Assembly (NCBI RefSeq): GCF_905115235.1
Contig: NC_051849.1
Location: 164,290,091-164,354,090, forward strand
DNA from: Hermetia illucens
Lineage: Eukaryota; Arthropoda; Insecta; Diptera; Stratiomyidae
Reading direction: 5' to 3'
DNA length: 64,000 bases
The notes below the pieces were generated by a model. The model ran no database searches. It was given only the letters and a program-made list of their open reading frames with translations, and was not told where the DNA came from. Shown piece by piece: positions 12,207 to 23,549 of this stretch; position 1 is the stretch's first letter, and each line of letters starts with the position of its first letter. A program made the position numbers and the translations under genes.

Positions 12207-12524
12207 CTAACCAAAAGCGATGAAATGTGGGTCGACGATTTGGAAACTTCGATTTTTCATAACTTGAATGAGAAAGAACTTGTGGGTACTCATTTTTGAA
12301 TATTCTGGAACGATAATATTGCTCCTCCTGAAAACGATATCGGGTGCCTCAAAATACTCATATCCTTCAATCTGAACAAGAATTCCAGCACGACAAACTG
12401 AATATTTTGGAGTTAAATGAAGTTGGAAGGTAGGATTCGGAAGAGCTATCCTTCCCTCTTGCAGCACCATAACCCTGTAACCCGTTGTGCCTATCGAATC
12501 AAACGTGGGTTTGCTATTTGACAA
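12207..12524 (-). CDS. Unassigned 105-residue open reading frame
   Basis: The frame starts at ATG and runs to a stop with coding-like composition: MSNSKPTFDSIGTTGYRVMV, then TPKYSVCRAGILVQIEGYEY and EAPDIVFRRS. No signal peptide, membrane segment or known motif is visible, and I do not recognise the family. It stands alone between decayed repeats, without an obvious promoter or neighbouring exon. It could be a piece of an unrecognised transposon or a fragment of a host gene. An intact 105-codon frame in such decayed surroundings is noteworthy, but it may also be chance. Confidence 0.3.
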   Translation of the reverse strand: MSNSKPTFDSIGTTGYRVMVLQEGRIALPNPTFQLHLTPKYSVCRAGILVQIEGYEYFEAPDIVFRRSNIIVPEYSKMSTHKFFLIQVMKNRSFQIVDPHFIAFG

Positions 12525-12589
12525 GGCGCGCCCACATTAGTTGAAGTCGGTTTCTAACAGGATGCTAACTGCGAAATTCCTGTTCATAA

Positions 12590-12785
12590 TGAAAAACCTC
12601 AATAATACAATGCTATGTTGCAAGAGACGAGTAATTAACTGCGGTAGCCGCAATGATATCGAAACTATACTCTGCATCACGAAAGAATTTGCAGTTGCTC
12701 AGTCGAAGATGTTGACGGCAGCCGTCTCACCTACTACGACGAGCAGCTTAACAGGTGGAAGAGATATACTCCAAAATCCCTAATT
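12590..12785 (+). mobile_element. LINE-B fragment: linker before RT
   Basis: The + strand reads CGSRNDIETILCITKEFAV and, after a frame change, VEDVDGSRLTYYDEQLNRWK. The copies at 23.9 kb (DRNDFRNVYRITKELE) and 26.6 kb (EHNDFRSVYHITKEAA, then DDEQLKRWKEYF) match. It is a short, frameshifted remnant. Confidence 0.6.
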
Positions 12786-13639
12786 GCATAGCATCTTATG
12801 GATGGTATCTTATGTCTTACTGTGATAGTGCAAGAGTTTCAAATTTAGAAAATAAAAAGAGTGCCACAACCTAACTAAAAAACGCCACAAACTAATTGAA
12901 ACTGATTTGAAGAATTAGATTCTTTTCTGAAAGGAAGACTTGCTGAGGAGGACTTTTCATGAGGATACTTTGAAGATGACATTTGGAGTTGCGAACGATC
13001 AGATAGTTTCTAAAGCAACGGCGGTTTGATCCGGAAAAGAATCTAGTTTATCATCCTTTATGAAGAACAATACCAACCTGATAAAATGTATTTTGTACTG
13101 AGTATTTTAGAGAAAGGAAGAGGAAGGAGCGGAGCATATTCCAATTAGCTATAATAGAAAAGATAGTTCCCTTTACCATTGCACCCTTTAGGGATTTTTC
13201 TAGAAAAGCTTAAATTCCAAGCAAAAGCGAAATATAGTATCTGCCTATACTAAGGGTGTCCAAAAATACATGAGGATGCTGTAATGAATTGGAGCTCTCC
13301 AAATGGCAAAAAGTTGCAGACTTCAAATCCACCCGTGACTTTGAAAAATCAGGTCATGGCCGAGGCACGGATTTTGGAGGCCCCATAAGATTCATGTTCC
13401 TCCACGGAGAAATCTGTTGAAGACATGATTTTTACTTCAGTGGAAAGCCTGCACCCGGTATGCTGCAACGTGAAATCAACAGAGTTCAAGGTGAACGTAG
13501 CGACATGGGGAGCGATTCTGGGTTGAACAGCTGGACTGGCCGGTGAGATAAGGAGGAAGTTTGTGATTGGCAGCGGAGACAGCTGGAAGTCAGGAGAGAC
13601 AGCTGTAAAGACGAGAAGGCGATTCCAAAAATTTTCGCG
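12786..13639. other. Intergenic, nothing recognised
   Basis: No gene is seen. The segment around 13,290-13,400 weakly resembles 22,130-22,260 (shared CTCTCCAA, CCCGTGACTT-like and TTTTGGAGGCC-like blocks) and may be a dispersed repeat. Confidence 0.4.
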
Positions 13640-14050
13640 AGGAGCAGCTGGTGTAGCGGATCTTTTCCGGCGGATACAGAGGCAGGAGGGTAAAAGAATA
13701 CGTTGGAGCAGACGAATTTACGGATGGTTTTAAAGGCGATGGAGTTGTTATTCCAGCTGGCGTGCCACGTAAACCAGGAAGGACTCGAAGTGATTGGTTC
13801 AACACCAATACTGGTATCGTTCGCGATTTGACTTCTACCATTGCGGACAATTGTCCAAAGGCTTCAATCGTGATTATTACAAATCCAGTGAACTAGTGTG
13901 GATCAATTGCCGCAGAAGTTCTAAAATCCAAAGGAAAGAACAATCCCCGTCGTCTCTCCGCTGTTTCAATTTTGGATATTGTCCTCGCTCGAAAATTCAT
14001 TTCGGATCCATGTACCGTTGTTATTCCGGTGAACGGTGAACATTCTGATG
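13640..14050 (+). pseudogene. Mdh2: Malate dehydrogenase (mitochondrial type) pseudogene fragment
   Basis: The + strand reads [19 protein letters not shown], then [79 protein letters not shown] and VVIPVNGEHS. This follows mitochondrial malate dehydrogenase (malate plus NAD to oxaloacetate in the TCA cycle) from the segment before the [12 protein letters not shown] motif through NPVN to the region before the catalytic-His loop (family VPVIGGHSG; here the second glycine is glutamate). It has an in-frame TAG at 13,894-13,896 just after NPVN and a frame change near 13,670. Both ends are missing. No intron interrupts about 130 codons, which fits a processed copy, though a genuine exon fragment is not excluded. 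It cannot make an active enzyme. Confidence 0.85.
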
Positions 14051-14084
14051 TACACATTTGTCTTTTGTTTCATTTCAACAAGAA

Positions 14085-14240
14085 TGTGTCGACCGAGCAC
14101 TTTGATAGAGCTTCAGTCTTTCCGGGTGAGCTTCACGGTCAATTTCGCCAACTTTTTAGGTTGCTGGTATAGCTCTTCCCTCTAGGTCGCTCTCGGCCCC
14201 TTAGGATGATCGTCTGAGTCTAAGTTCGTAACACGGCCTT
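14085..14240 (+). repeat. Dispersed repeat shared with 38,715-38,830
   Basis: The block TTTGATAGAGCTTCAGTCTT, followed by a TTCACGGTCAATTTCG stretch, recurs with few changes on the same strand near 38,725 (TTCGATAGAGCTTCAGTATT, TTCACGATCAATTTCG). No coding content is recognised. It directly follows the malate dehydrogenase fragment and may mark where another element joins it. Confidence 0.55.
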
Positions 14241-14339
14241 TCGGTCACATCGTTTCTTAACTCCTCCAGAAAGTTGGATTGAAGGGCTCGGCACAAGGAA
14301 ACTAAGAATTGGGGGTTTCAAAAAAAATTTCAACATGAA

Positions 14340-15870
14340 AGTGTGCCAAGCGAAATTAGGGCCTTGCAAAAGTGGTTGCCACCAATGAAAAAGCGAAAGC
14401 TGCTATACTACCCTTTAGGGATTTCCACGCATCTGGCACGGATCCATCTATACAGTGATGCTAAAGGTGGGTATAGAGAACTTAGAGCAACTTCTAAGAA
14501 ATATTTTTCGGGGATCTCTTGTTCTGGGCTACATGTCTTCCACCTGGCGAAAGGTTAAGCCAGTCTTCATATCTAAGCCTGGAAAAGATGACTATTCAAT
14601 TGCAAATAACCTGCACTGCAATGTGAACTGCTAAATCTGCCAATACATTGATTCAATTGACAACTGGTGTCCCAGACTGGGAGTTGTTCTAGGGAAAAAT
14701 GAAAAAAGCATGTAGAGGTAAAATGAAACGAGCTCTCACAGTTTATGGGTTGTCTAGGCGGACCTTGGTCTTGACATGGGAGTTAGGCCTCAGGTGGTAA
14801 TGTGGATATACATTGCTATCATTATGCCGGTGTTTGCTTATGCGTCTGCAGTATGGTGGGTTGAGGTGAAACAAAAGAGTTTTTGCTGTAAACTAACCAC
14901 ACTGCAAAGAACGGTGTTTGGGTATTACCGGTGCCATGAGAACAACATCCGGCGCAACTCTATGGTAAATGCATTATTGAAATCGCAGTCCTTTTATTTT
15001 GTTATTCAAAGCACTGCAATGGAAACAGCTCACAGACTAATTTGATTACATCTATGGAGAAGCAATGGACGTGGCGAGCACAGAGCATTGGAAGAGTCAT
15101 TGGGAGAACTGAATCCAGTTTTTTCAATGGCGTTTGATGCTCGGATCCCCAGACATTTATTTGGTATGAAATTATCTTGAAATGGAGGGAAAACTGAGAC
15201 GAATCAGAAAAATGCGTGCCAGCATATACTGACGTCTTCTACATTGATGACTCAAAAACAAAAGAAGGTTCTGAAACAGAAGCCTACCTCACGAATGGTC
15301 TTTCTAGCTGAAGTTTTTGCGATCCCAAGGCCAGCAACCTGTATGATTGACCGAACGGTTAAAAGATAAATGCATCGCAGTCTGTAGCGATAGTCCAGTT
15401 GTATTAAGAGCGTTGAGCAGTCCTTTGATCATTTCAAAAATCTTTCAGGAATGTTGAAATCGATTGAACTCTCTTTGTGGAACTGCTCTGGGTACCTGGT
15501 CATTGTAGTGTAGAGGAAAATGAAATCTCGGGTGCTCGGATCTCGGTTCCCCCATATGCGAGAGGAATCAGCAATTGGGGTGTCAGTAACATTGGCTAAT
15601 AGTGCTGACAGAAACTGGGAACAACCAGTCCATAATGACTGGAGGATGAGCCTTACATTAATACACCAAACTTTTCTGCTAAAACCACGCAAAAATTCTT
15701 CAAAGTTTGTCCAGTCGAGAAGGAGGAAGACTTGTAGAAGTATTGTGGTTATTCTGACTGGTAAACACTGATCTCTTTGAGGTTCCCACAAAATGGTTTA
15801 CCTATGTCTGCAACCTAGCCTTAGTTAGAGCTATTCAATCGCAATGGAAGTGCTTAGTGATGTCCCCTTC
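14340..15870 (+). mobile_element. LINE-A copy with internal deletion (RT ends, RNase H)
   Basis: In order on the + strand: an RT-entry block KVKPVFISKPGKDDYSIANN; then, with the catalytic middle of RT missing, KKACRGKMKRAL and WELGLRPQVVMWIYIAIIMP; then YASAVWWVEVKQKS; a degenerate RNase H start FYIDDSKTKEGS near 15,240; and the ELLWVPGHCSVEENEISGA block near 15,480-15,540. The usual 500-600 bases of RT palm are absent. Frameshifts and stops are frequent. The family is the same as at 1-530, 22.7 kb and 44.9 kb. Confidence 0.75.
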
Positions 15871-16803
15871 TCTTCCCAATGTCGGTAGTGCGAATTGTAG
15901 GTCAATGCTCCGTGCAACTGCATATTTGCCTATACTGAATGCATCGGACTCCAAATATTACCTTTGTCCCGCCGGTGAAAAATACTGTATAGTAGCAACA
16001 CTTGCCATTCTCCGACTATGCCTTGGTTGGAAACTTCACAGAAAATTCTACTTGAAGCTCAGCTCACCTATGGTGTAACCCGATGGGAGTGCTCAGAGCT
16101 ATCGAGAGGATTCCACTGCCTAAGATCCGGAAAGTTCTCTGACAATTCTGTTCGTCACAACGCATTTAATGTCGAAGCTCGGGGGGAGGAGGTGCAGGAG
16201 TATATTGAGAGCATCTATCAGGTGACACTACAGTGCCCTAGTAACACATACACCTGCGGTTGAACGATGTTAAGCTTGGCTCTATATTGTTTCTTGTTCA
16301 GTGTATGATACGCTAACTTGGAATCTACCTTCGCTCAGATTTTTTACATTGGGTGAGAGTGCCTATTTTTGTACATTTAGCTGCAATGGGTGAAATTTGG
16401 ATACCATTGGTAGAAAACAGCATCAACTCCAATTGGATGGATTTGTAACGAGTCGCATGTTTTAGCCGCCAGGCACACTTCCCCCAACTTGTAGGCCCAG
16501 ACACATTTTTCCCAATGCGCCCTTCTTGATTTCGTTAATAACGGTGGGAAACATTGAAACCAATAACGTCAAGTCTTAGGTATACGCCTCCACCTTGACC
16601 CCGTTCTAGTCCCATATACCTAGAATGTCACCTATGCTTATCAAAAGAGCACCGAAGAGATGGCCTCACTCTAGCGCCATACATAAAACATCTATTTAAT
16701 CGTATTCCGGTTAGAGTTTCCTCAATGAATTTGGTACACTACGTTGTAAAATACTTGCTTCTATTATAGCGATTGCTGAACCGTGCTAATTTCCTCCACT
16801 GGA
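15871..16803. other. Intergenic, nothing recognised
   Basis: Open frames up to about 80 codons occur but carry no motif. Nothing can be supported here. Confidence 0.4.
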
Positions 16804-16949
16804 TTCTCCTTGGAGGTAAGCGTGCTGAGATGACTAGAAGGCCAGTATCTTGATGACTATCTGGATACGCTCTGGGTTCTCCTTGGAGGTAAGCGTGCTG
16901 AGATGACTAGAAGGGCAGTATCTTGACGACTATCTGGATACGCTCTAGG
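16804..16949. repeat. Two-copy tandem duplication, 73-bp unit
   Basis: The unit starting TTCTCCTTGGAGGTAAGCGT occurs at 16,804 and again at 16,877 with about three base differences, head to tail. Both copies end in ATCTGGATACGCTCT. The near identity points to a recent local duplication. No coding frame spans both units. Confidence 0.85.
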
Positions 16950-19590
16950 GTCTTCAAAGTTCTTCAGAGTTTTGGTCTTCATCACGAAAGTTATTTGGCT
17001 GAAAGTCCTTTGTGGCCTCATGGCGACGCCTGCCCATTGTCGGAATGCAAAACCATGCGAGCGGGTCTCCAGGAGTGTTCTGCTTATCCCAACGAAATAC
17101 AGCTCCGGCGAGTCTCTAAGAGCTGCCTCACAACCCTTCCTTGTTGTTTCTGAAGAATGACTAGTATTTTTCCCTATGGGCCGTAAGATTATGTAAAGAA
17201 GATGGCCCAGTTAATTTTATCTTTTACGAGTGCCGATTCTGTAATCTAACAGGACTGGGCTTCCATGCCCTAGAAGTAATCTACTGGCACACAGTCCTCC
17301 TTGTTTTCCGGGGAATTGCGCATAGTCTAGTAGCTCTAGGATCTCATCATTCTATCCAAAATATTTCCGACTTTATAAGAAAGAATTGGCTTCAATCTTC
17401 CTTGGTCTGAGTTTAATAAGCTTGCAGGCCAGTTGCATCCTAAAACCCCAGAGGTTACAAAACTTTTATTACTATTGTTCCCATTGTTGGTTAAGAGGGT
17501 GATAATAAGAATGTCTTCACAATCGTCACAGTTCTCCGAGCTGAGCCGTAGGTGAAGCTACAGCCAAATAAATGGTACCAGTATTTGACCACGTTGAAAC
17601 TTGCGAACTTTAATAATACGCATCCCACAGGTCAGAGTACACCGATTGTTTCTGTAACCTTGAAGTTTTCAACTAACTATGTCGATCGTTTACTATGTGA
17701 TATTCCCATATAGCAGTTTAAAGAGAGGTGGATGTGCCTCAATATCACATTGGTCTACTTTGCGCTGTCGATGTGCCGAATAATATTGCTTCATAGGTAT
17801 AAAAATTGTTCAAAGCCTCAATGTTCTGCTCACTGAAATGGATAGGAAGAATGTGGTAACCAGCAACTCTGGGAATTTTGGTTTCGTTGTATTTATCTGC
17901 AATCCTCACCTCCTTGTCTCTTCCTTTAATATTACAGCCAGTTGCCAAGGACAGTGACACGTTTAGGGGACAGGCACACGTCAACAGCCGGAGCCGTTGT
18001 CGAGACCCATTCCGAAATCGATGCAGAAAAAGCGAAAGTAGCAGCCTGGTGCAGAAAATATTTAGATTGTTAAGCCTGAAGGCTTCATTCCGTTTGAGAT
18101 GTTGTTGAGTTATCTTCTATGTAGTATGAAAGCCTTTCCAATTCTGAACTGCAGTCAGCCCGCTGGAACAACTAATGGTGCATTCGGGGGGCTGTTTTCC
18201 GTCTTTGAACGTAGGCGCGGAGCGATTACTTACGCGGTTGCCCAGATTATAAACTTATCCGAGTGAAATGTCATCGATTAGTATGCGTAACAAAACAACC
18301 AGAGAGGTCATCGCGATCTGACCGATCTAATCAGGCGTTTGTTGCCGGTCAACTGGAATCGAATTGAATTTATTGCAGGCCTTGACATCAAAGAGGGCAC
18401 GGAAAAACAAACTTTTCACTGCTTTCGGTAAGATCATCAAGCCCATCCTTTCAAATCAGATGCCCTATCAGGATCTTGTCAGAGCTGATCTTGGTATTCA
18501 GATCATCCACCGCGAACTGAGAATCTCCTTTCTTGTCTTTTACATGGGAAATCTCCGTTGTTGTTTAGTACTAAGCTATTGTGGTTCCTCTTTATCTGGG
18601 TCTCGTGAAGAGCGTAGCGGTCAACGATTCTGAAAGTGAGCACCCAAATTGACTATGATCAACAGCTGGAAGGAGGTATTTTCAAAAACAAAGAAATGCT
18701 AGAAATTGGTCGTATGGGTTCACTAGTACGTGCAGACGGGCTGAAAAGCCGCTCTGATCCGCCTTAGATGTGACTGTGCCAGTCACGTCCTGGAGCACTC
18801 ACTACCCTTATGTATACAACGTGCTTTATACCTGCTAACTCACCCGAATCTAAAATTAATAAAAGTGCGAAATTCGCTAGGGGTTGTAAAAATAAATGCG
18901 GAAAAAATTTGGAAAACAAAAAAAAAAAATGGTGGATCAGGTCCTTGAAACCAAATACCAACTCAAAGCCACGCATGTCACGATCAAGCAGGGATGCTGC
19001 TGATGCTTCTTTTACCCCATCGATCGATGAGATGTAGCCGCTTACCACTGAATCTCTCTTTAAGATCCATTTTCTTTCTAGATATCTGCGGCAATCAAAG
19101 CGACTAAAGAGGTAAGCGCAAGATATTAGTTTTTCTCCTGCATTTGAATACCAAGTCAAAATAGACCAAATTCTGTGCCAAGAAGAGATTATCTTAGGAC
19201 CTCTTTTATCCCCTTTTCAAAGTAACCTAAGGGTGCATCCGCATTAGCCCCTTCGTGTAAGCTGCACTTCTAATTTAATCGAGTCTAATCAGTGCTCAGT
19301 GCTCCTCCTCATTTCCTTTTCGGATGTTGTTCAAGCACTTGGATTTTATATAAAAAATCCATAAAAATGCGGCCAGAAGGTAGACCCACTATTATTTATC
19401 CGAAACATAATGAAACACTTTCTTGGCAAAGATCAAAGCAAGCTGTTCTGGAGCAGCATTTTATGAAAAACTGCACTTTTCAAACTCAAAATTCGAACTC
19501 ATCCGCGCAATGAAATTCTCAACAATGAAAGGAATTCTCTGCTCTTTTTATTACGTACAGTCAGACAGTAATGGTCGATCTGATTGGATG
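16950..19590. other. Intergenic; possible LINE tail at about 17,190-17,410
   Basis: At 17,190-17,410 (+) a frame reads CRFCNLTGLGFHALEV and ends ISDFIRKNWLQSS, like the Cys-His C-terminal tail of Jockey/R1-type LINEs; this is weak. The rest holds short frames with no recognisable family. One 131-codon minus-strand frame at 18,764-19,159 overlaps an A-rich run and has no convincing protein features. Confidence 0.35.
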
Positions 19591-20105
19591 TTATGCCCAA
19601 TCAGACGCAACACAACTGCCGTTCCTACAGGTTCTGTGCTCGTTCAGTGTGACGCTGACTACTAGATGATGGAAGCTGCAGAAGTCTTCAGACCTGTTCC
19701 CGTTGTTTTTACGGTAACCAAAAGCATGTCTTCTCACTATATTCCCGGGTGAGGTATTATCAGAACCCACGTTGGCATTCAGATCACCCATTATGATCAT
19801 AATGTTGCCTCTCCTGATCTGCATATATTTAGTTGAAAAAACCATTCTTCCTCACTGTATTGGAAATGCTCGTTGGTGCATAGCACTGTTGTCGTTTTGG
19901 TAGCAATGGAATTTCGAAATGTGCAGATTATTAGCCCACAAATTACTATCCTTATTTGCCTGTAAAATAGCTGAAAGCTCCAGTGAGCAATGTGACAAAG
20001 TCTGGCAAAAATGTCCCGATAGGTACTCTGCTGCTCTGGAGTGGCTACAGAATTAATTTCTCCTTCGAAAGTCAAAGTGAACACAATTCCAGTCTCACAA
20101 TACAT
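19591..20105 (-). mobile_element. LINE-B fragment: endonuclease domain
   Basis: The minus strand reads RRGNIMIIMGDLNANVGSDN and then FCSFHHLVVSVTLNEHRTC. This is the GDLNA catalytic block of the apurinic-type endonuclease of LINEs, with the downstream FHRLVIGGTLF-like segment. The frame above it (20,105 down) holds the preceding GEINSVATPEQQSTYRDIFA segment. The pieces are in different frames and nothing downstream of the endonuclease remains. A sister fragment lies at 2,840-3,365. Confidence 0.75.
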
Positions 20106-20582
20106 GTAATCCGTTTATTTAAATGGGGCTAACACTCGTTTATAAATCTCAGGGTCCTAAATTTGTTGCTTGAATTTATTGCCAAGCGCTTCTATAGGGG
20201 TGCAACTTAAAGACTGAAGCGATCTTAAATTACCAATTTCATAATAAAACAGTAAATTCAGAAATGTATAAAATTACGTCAAATATTCGCGATATCAGTT
20301 GCGTTCAATCTAACTTCCGTGTAAAGCGCGTATAAATGGACGATCTTCCATTGTTCACAATACGAAAATGGGGTATGACATTATCTACTCCGAACTTATT
20401 GAATTTGTCCCATTAGGTAAGATAAATATCTTTAGGTTGTCAGTTGAAACTACTGACACTTGTCTTTCTACCATCAATCATTACCACTTGTACGTCGTAG
20501 AATACCTAAAAAATGGATGTTATTTCGAGAACCACAATAACGGATCTAAAACAATGTGGAACGGATAAGATCTGATGGATTT
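20106..20582. other. Upstream region of lipase 2
   Basis: A TATAAA at about 20,331 is followed by an open frame (20,368-20,568) that begins MGYDIIYSELIEFVPLG and then has a GTAAGA, which could be a first exon. There is no signal peptide or family match, so I leave it as unsupported. It may carry regulatory sequence for lipase 2. Confidence 0.35.
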
Positions 20583-20590
20583 TATATAAA
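20583..20590 (+). promoter_or_regulatory. TATA box of lipase 2
   Basis: TATATAAA lies about 50 bases before the start codon, at the position expected for a short-leader insect gene. Confidence 0.75.
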
Positions 20591-20640
20591 AAGAGTAGGA
20601 GGAAGCTTATGGCTCATAGAGTTCTTCTGCGTGTTCCACA

Positions 20641-21739
20641 ATGAAAGGCTCACTTTTGGTTCTTGTTGTTGGCATTGCCTGTGGTAAGTGAACATCCTTC
20701 TCGATAAATAAATGTTTGTGTATTAGGATCAATTTCACAGTGAAATTCTAATTTGCTCTTCCTGCATCCGACAGTGCTTGGCTACCCAGTTGAAGATGCT
20801 GCGCCCGAAGAGCAGTGGGAATTGATTCCCACTGCCGACGGATACTTCCGTTTGATCAACGTCAAGGATGCCGAATTTCAAGCATCCCTTGAGGAGAGAG
20901 CTGACTTTGACGTGAAATTCTTCCTATTCACAAAGTCAAATCCATCCAGCTCCCAACAAATCATCACCGGAGATTCCGGCTCGCTGACCAACTCCTACTT
21001 CAGTGCCAGCCGTCCAACCAGGATTATCATTCATGGATGGCGTAATGATGCCAGTTCAGAAGTAGGAAGTGTCGTTCGCACAGGTTATTTGAACCGTGGT
21101 GACTTCAATGTAATCGTTGTCGACTGGGGAGCAGGTGCAGGAAGTTTGAACTACGTTACTGCCAAAAACAACGTTCCTGACGCTGGCAAGAAAGTTGCTG
21201 CTTTCATTAACTTCCTGAATGCGCATGGTGCTTCATCGAATAACATCTACTTGATTGGCCACAGTTTGGGTGCTCACGTTAGCGGTTTTGCTGGTAAGAA
21301 TGCCAACTCAAAGCCAAACACCATCTTTGGACTGGATGCTGCCCTTCCATTGTTCAGCGCTAGCGATTCTAGCACTCGATTAGCTGTTGGCGATGCCGGT
21401 TACGTTGAAACCATCCACACAGATGGTGGACGTCTTGGATTCGACTCTCCTATTGGCACATCCTCCTTCTACCCAGCTTGGGGTGGCGTACAACCTGGAT
21501 GTGGTCTTGACGTGGCGGGATCTTGCTCTCATAGCCGATCTTATCAATACTTTGCAGAATCATTGCAAGCCAACAATCAATTCTTGGGACAGAACTGTGG
21601 CGATTGGAATAACCTTAAAAATAAAGTATGCACAGGGGGCATTAGCCTTATGGGTGGAGAACCATCTAATCATAGCATTGCTGGTGTTTTCTACGTACCT
21701 GTTAACTCAGCGTACCCCTATGCCACTGGAAAAGTTTGA
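20641..21739 (+). CDS. Secreted lipase 2 (pancreatic-lipase-like family, insect type)
   Basis: Two coding exons, 20641-20683 and 20775-21739, give 335 residues. The first exon is 43 nt and ends in phase 1, as in lipases 1 and 3. Residues 1-17 are a hydrophobic signal peptide (MKGSLLVLVVGIACVLG). The lipase core shows oxyanion HGW at 101-103, GHSLGAH with Ser178, Asp202 and His267 in CSHSRS. The Asp lies in GLDAALPLF, where the usual proline after the catalytic Asp is alanine; lipase 3 shares this. The lid is short and there is no C-terminal domain. The second intron of lipases 1 and 4 is absent, so the sequence runs straight from SRPTR into IIIHGW. It is an intact gene, predicted to hydrolyse lipids outside the cell. 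The first codon is fixed by the signal peptide and splice phase; the in-frame extension into the intron is not the real start. Confidence 0.95.
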
Positions 21740-21773
21740 GGAATTTTCAATTTGGCTGTTATAAAATGGATCG

Positions 21774-21779
21774 AATAAA
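21774..21779 (+). terminator. Poly(A) signal of lipase 2
   Basis: AATAAA occurs 35 bases after the stop codon, matching the spacing seen in lipase 1. Confidence 0.7.
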
Positions 21780-22719
21780 GCTTGAGGAACAAAATTTATT
21801 AATTTTATTTATGTATTTCGGGCTTTCACTTACAGATAATATGTTTGGATAGAAATATTTAGACCAATGGGAATAATTAGAAAACTTACTTCGACTTTGA
21901 ACAGTGTTCGAAAAAAATCCTGAGTGTGCTAGAATTATTGAAAGTTATGTCGAACTCGAAAAATACATATTCACTTTGGGGTTTATTATCATATATAACT
22001 AGTCCTTACGGTTGTTTATGAGCCTTTAGAATTGTAGCCCCTCCTTATGATTTACTAGCCTCGGACACCACGTTGACGTTATGGAGCAGCTTCTGGTAAC
22101 TACTACATTAAAAATGTCATAAATTTGTAAATGGATTTGTACTCTCCAAGTACAAGGAAGTGACGGATGTCTAATCCACTCGCGACTTCGAGCAAAACAA
22201 CCGAGTTCTGGTTGAGGCAGGCATTTTGGAAGCCTCATTAAGTGGGAAGTCTGCACTTGGTAATCATTGGTGCTTACAGCGCTACCTGCCAGAAAGTAGA
22301 GTACTGCAACAATATTGCTATTGCAGGGTTATTGCTTAAGTCGTCTAGAAAATGGGCGAGAATGGCACGGTAAAAAAACTTCAGTCGCTATGAAGGGTGA
22401 ACTACAGCCTCAATCTTCGACTGTCAGAACCTTCTGCTGATGTGATATGATGTGCATGCCACTGTGAACCTGTGAAAGAGGGCTTAGCACCTTGGAAACA
22501 AAAATATGGCCAATGCAGCACCACTAAATGTGGTAATACCCAGAGAAATTGAAAGACAGTCAGCAGAATTTCCGGCGGAAATTGGGGAGAAGTTTGTAAC
22601 CCCGTTTTATGATTCCATTTCAGCATCTCAAAGCCTTTTTCTTTCCGGCGGTAAAAGGACTGACAAAGCTGCAACTGGAAAAAAAGCATCATAGTTGGCC
22701 CCTCTGCTGATGCCGGGGA
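21780..22719. other. Intergenic, nothing recognised
   Basis: The region is AT-rich at first. A block near 22,130-22,260 weakly resembles 13,290-13,400. Two opposing frames at 22,400-22,690 have no family match. Confidence 0.4.
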
Positions 22720-23110
22720 ACGGACGCCTGAGAAAGATAACTATTCAAATCCAAAGAACTTTAGACCAACTAGCTTAACATATTTCTCACTGAACTGTTT
22801 AGGGACTCGTTTAATTATGCTATTCCCGAGAAGTCGTTAAAGTTGAATCCATTAACCAAGACACCTACCAGCGTGAAAAGTCCTGTGAGTCTGCCTTCTA
22901 TTCCTTGATTTCCAAGCCTGGGATTGTGGAGATGCGCTGTATCCATTAGGCACTCATTAGTCCAGTAACTATAATATAGTGGGTTAAAGTGAAGCAGAAG
23001 GGTGTCCATTCTAAGGTAGACTCAATGCAAAGAACTATACGTCTAAGTATTATCGGTACCGTTAACATGACATCTGGTCTAGCTTAAGATGGACAACGTA
23101 CTTTGCAGCC
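22720..23110 (+). mobile_element. LINE-A fragment with internal deletion
   Basis: An RT-entry block DYSNPKNFRPTSLTYFSL is followed, after only about 150 bases, by WVKVKQKGVHSKVDSMQRTI, which in a complete element lies several hundred bases further on. The same two blocks appear in the 14.3-kb copy (KDDYSIANN and WWVEVKQKS). The catalytic RT centre is deleted and there are frameshifts. Confidence 0.65.
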
Positions 23111-23549
23111 CCTATTCAGATCATTGTAACCCTTAGACTAATTCATTAAGGTCTGCTTTGTATAATATTTAAGAAACCTTTCCAAAAGCCAACAACGGTT
23201 CGGATAGGGACTGGCGTCACGCCTAGTACCTTTGGTTAACCGGAAACCATTAATGATTGGAGCGGTATGCAGGGTTCTCAAGGCTTCTTCAACTCGAACG
23301 AAAATTCCAGTGATATGAAGTGGATGCTCTGGGCCTAGGTGAAGTGAAATAGTTTTCTTCTCCATCCTTCCATACCTATGCCAATATGCTTTTGTACTCT
23401 AAAAAGCCAGGTGGTAGCACACGCGAACCATGTGGCCTGACGGCTACCAATCCGAGCTCTCTTGACATGTAAGCCGGATCCTGACTGCATGATTCCGGTC
23501 CATTCCGGGATCATCATCGCTTATGTCGCTTATGTTTGCGTGTAGCTTT
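23111..23549. other. Intergenic with one copy of the repeated peptide segment
   Basis: The minus strand at 23,190-23,330 reads VRVEEALRTLHTAPIINGF and TKGTRRDASPYPNRC, matching segments near 3,500 and 25,700. Nothing else is recognised. Confidence 0.4.

Noticed and set aside
18764-19159. 131-codon minus-strand frame
   Set aside because: It crosses an A/T homopolymer run coding FFFLFSKFF, shows no domain, and is probably a chance frame.
20368-20568. Possible first exon with a TATA box 5' of it
   Set aside because: No signal peptide, family match or second exon was found; the evidence is too thin for a gene.
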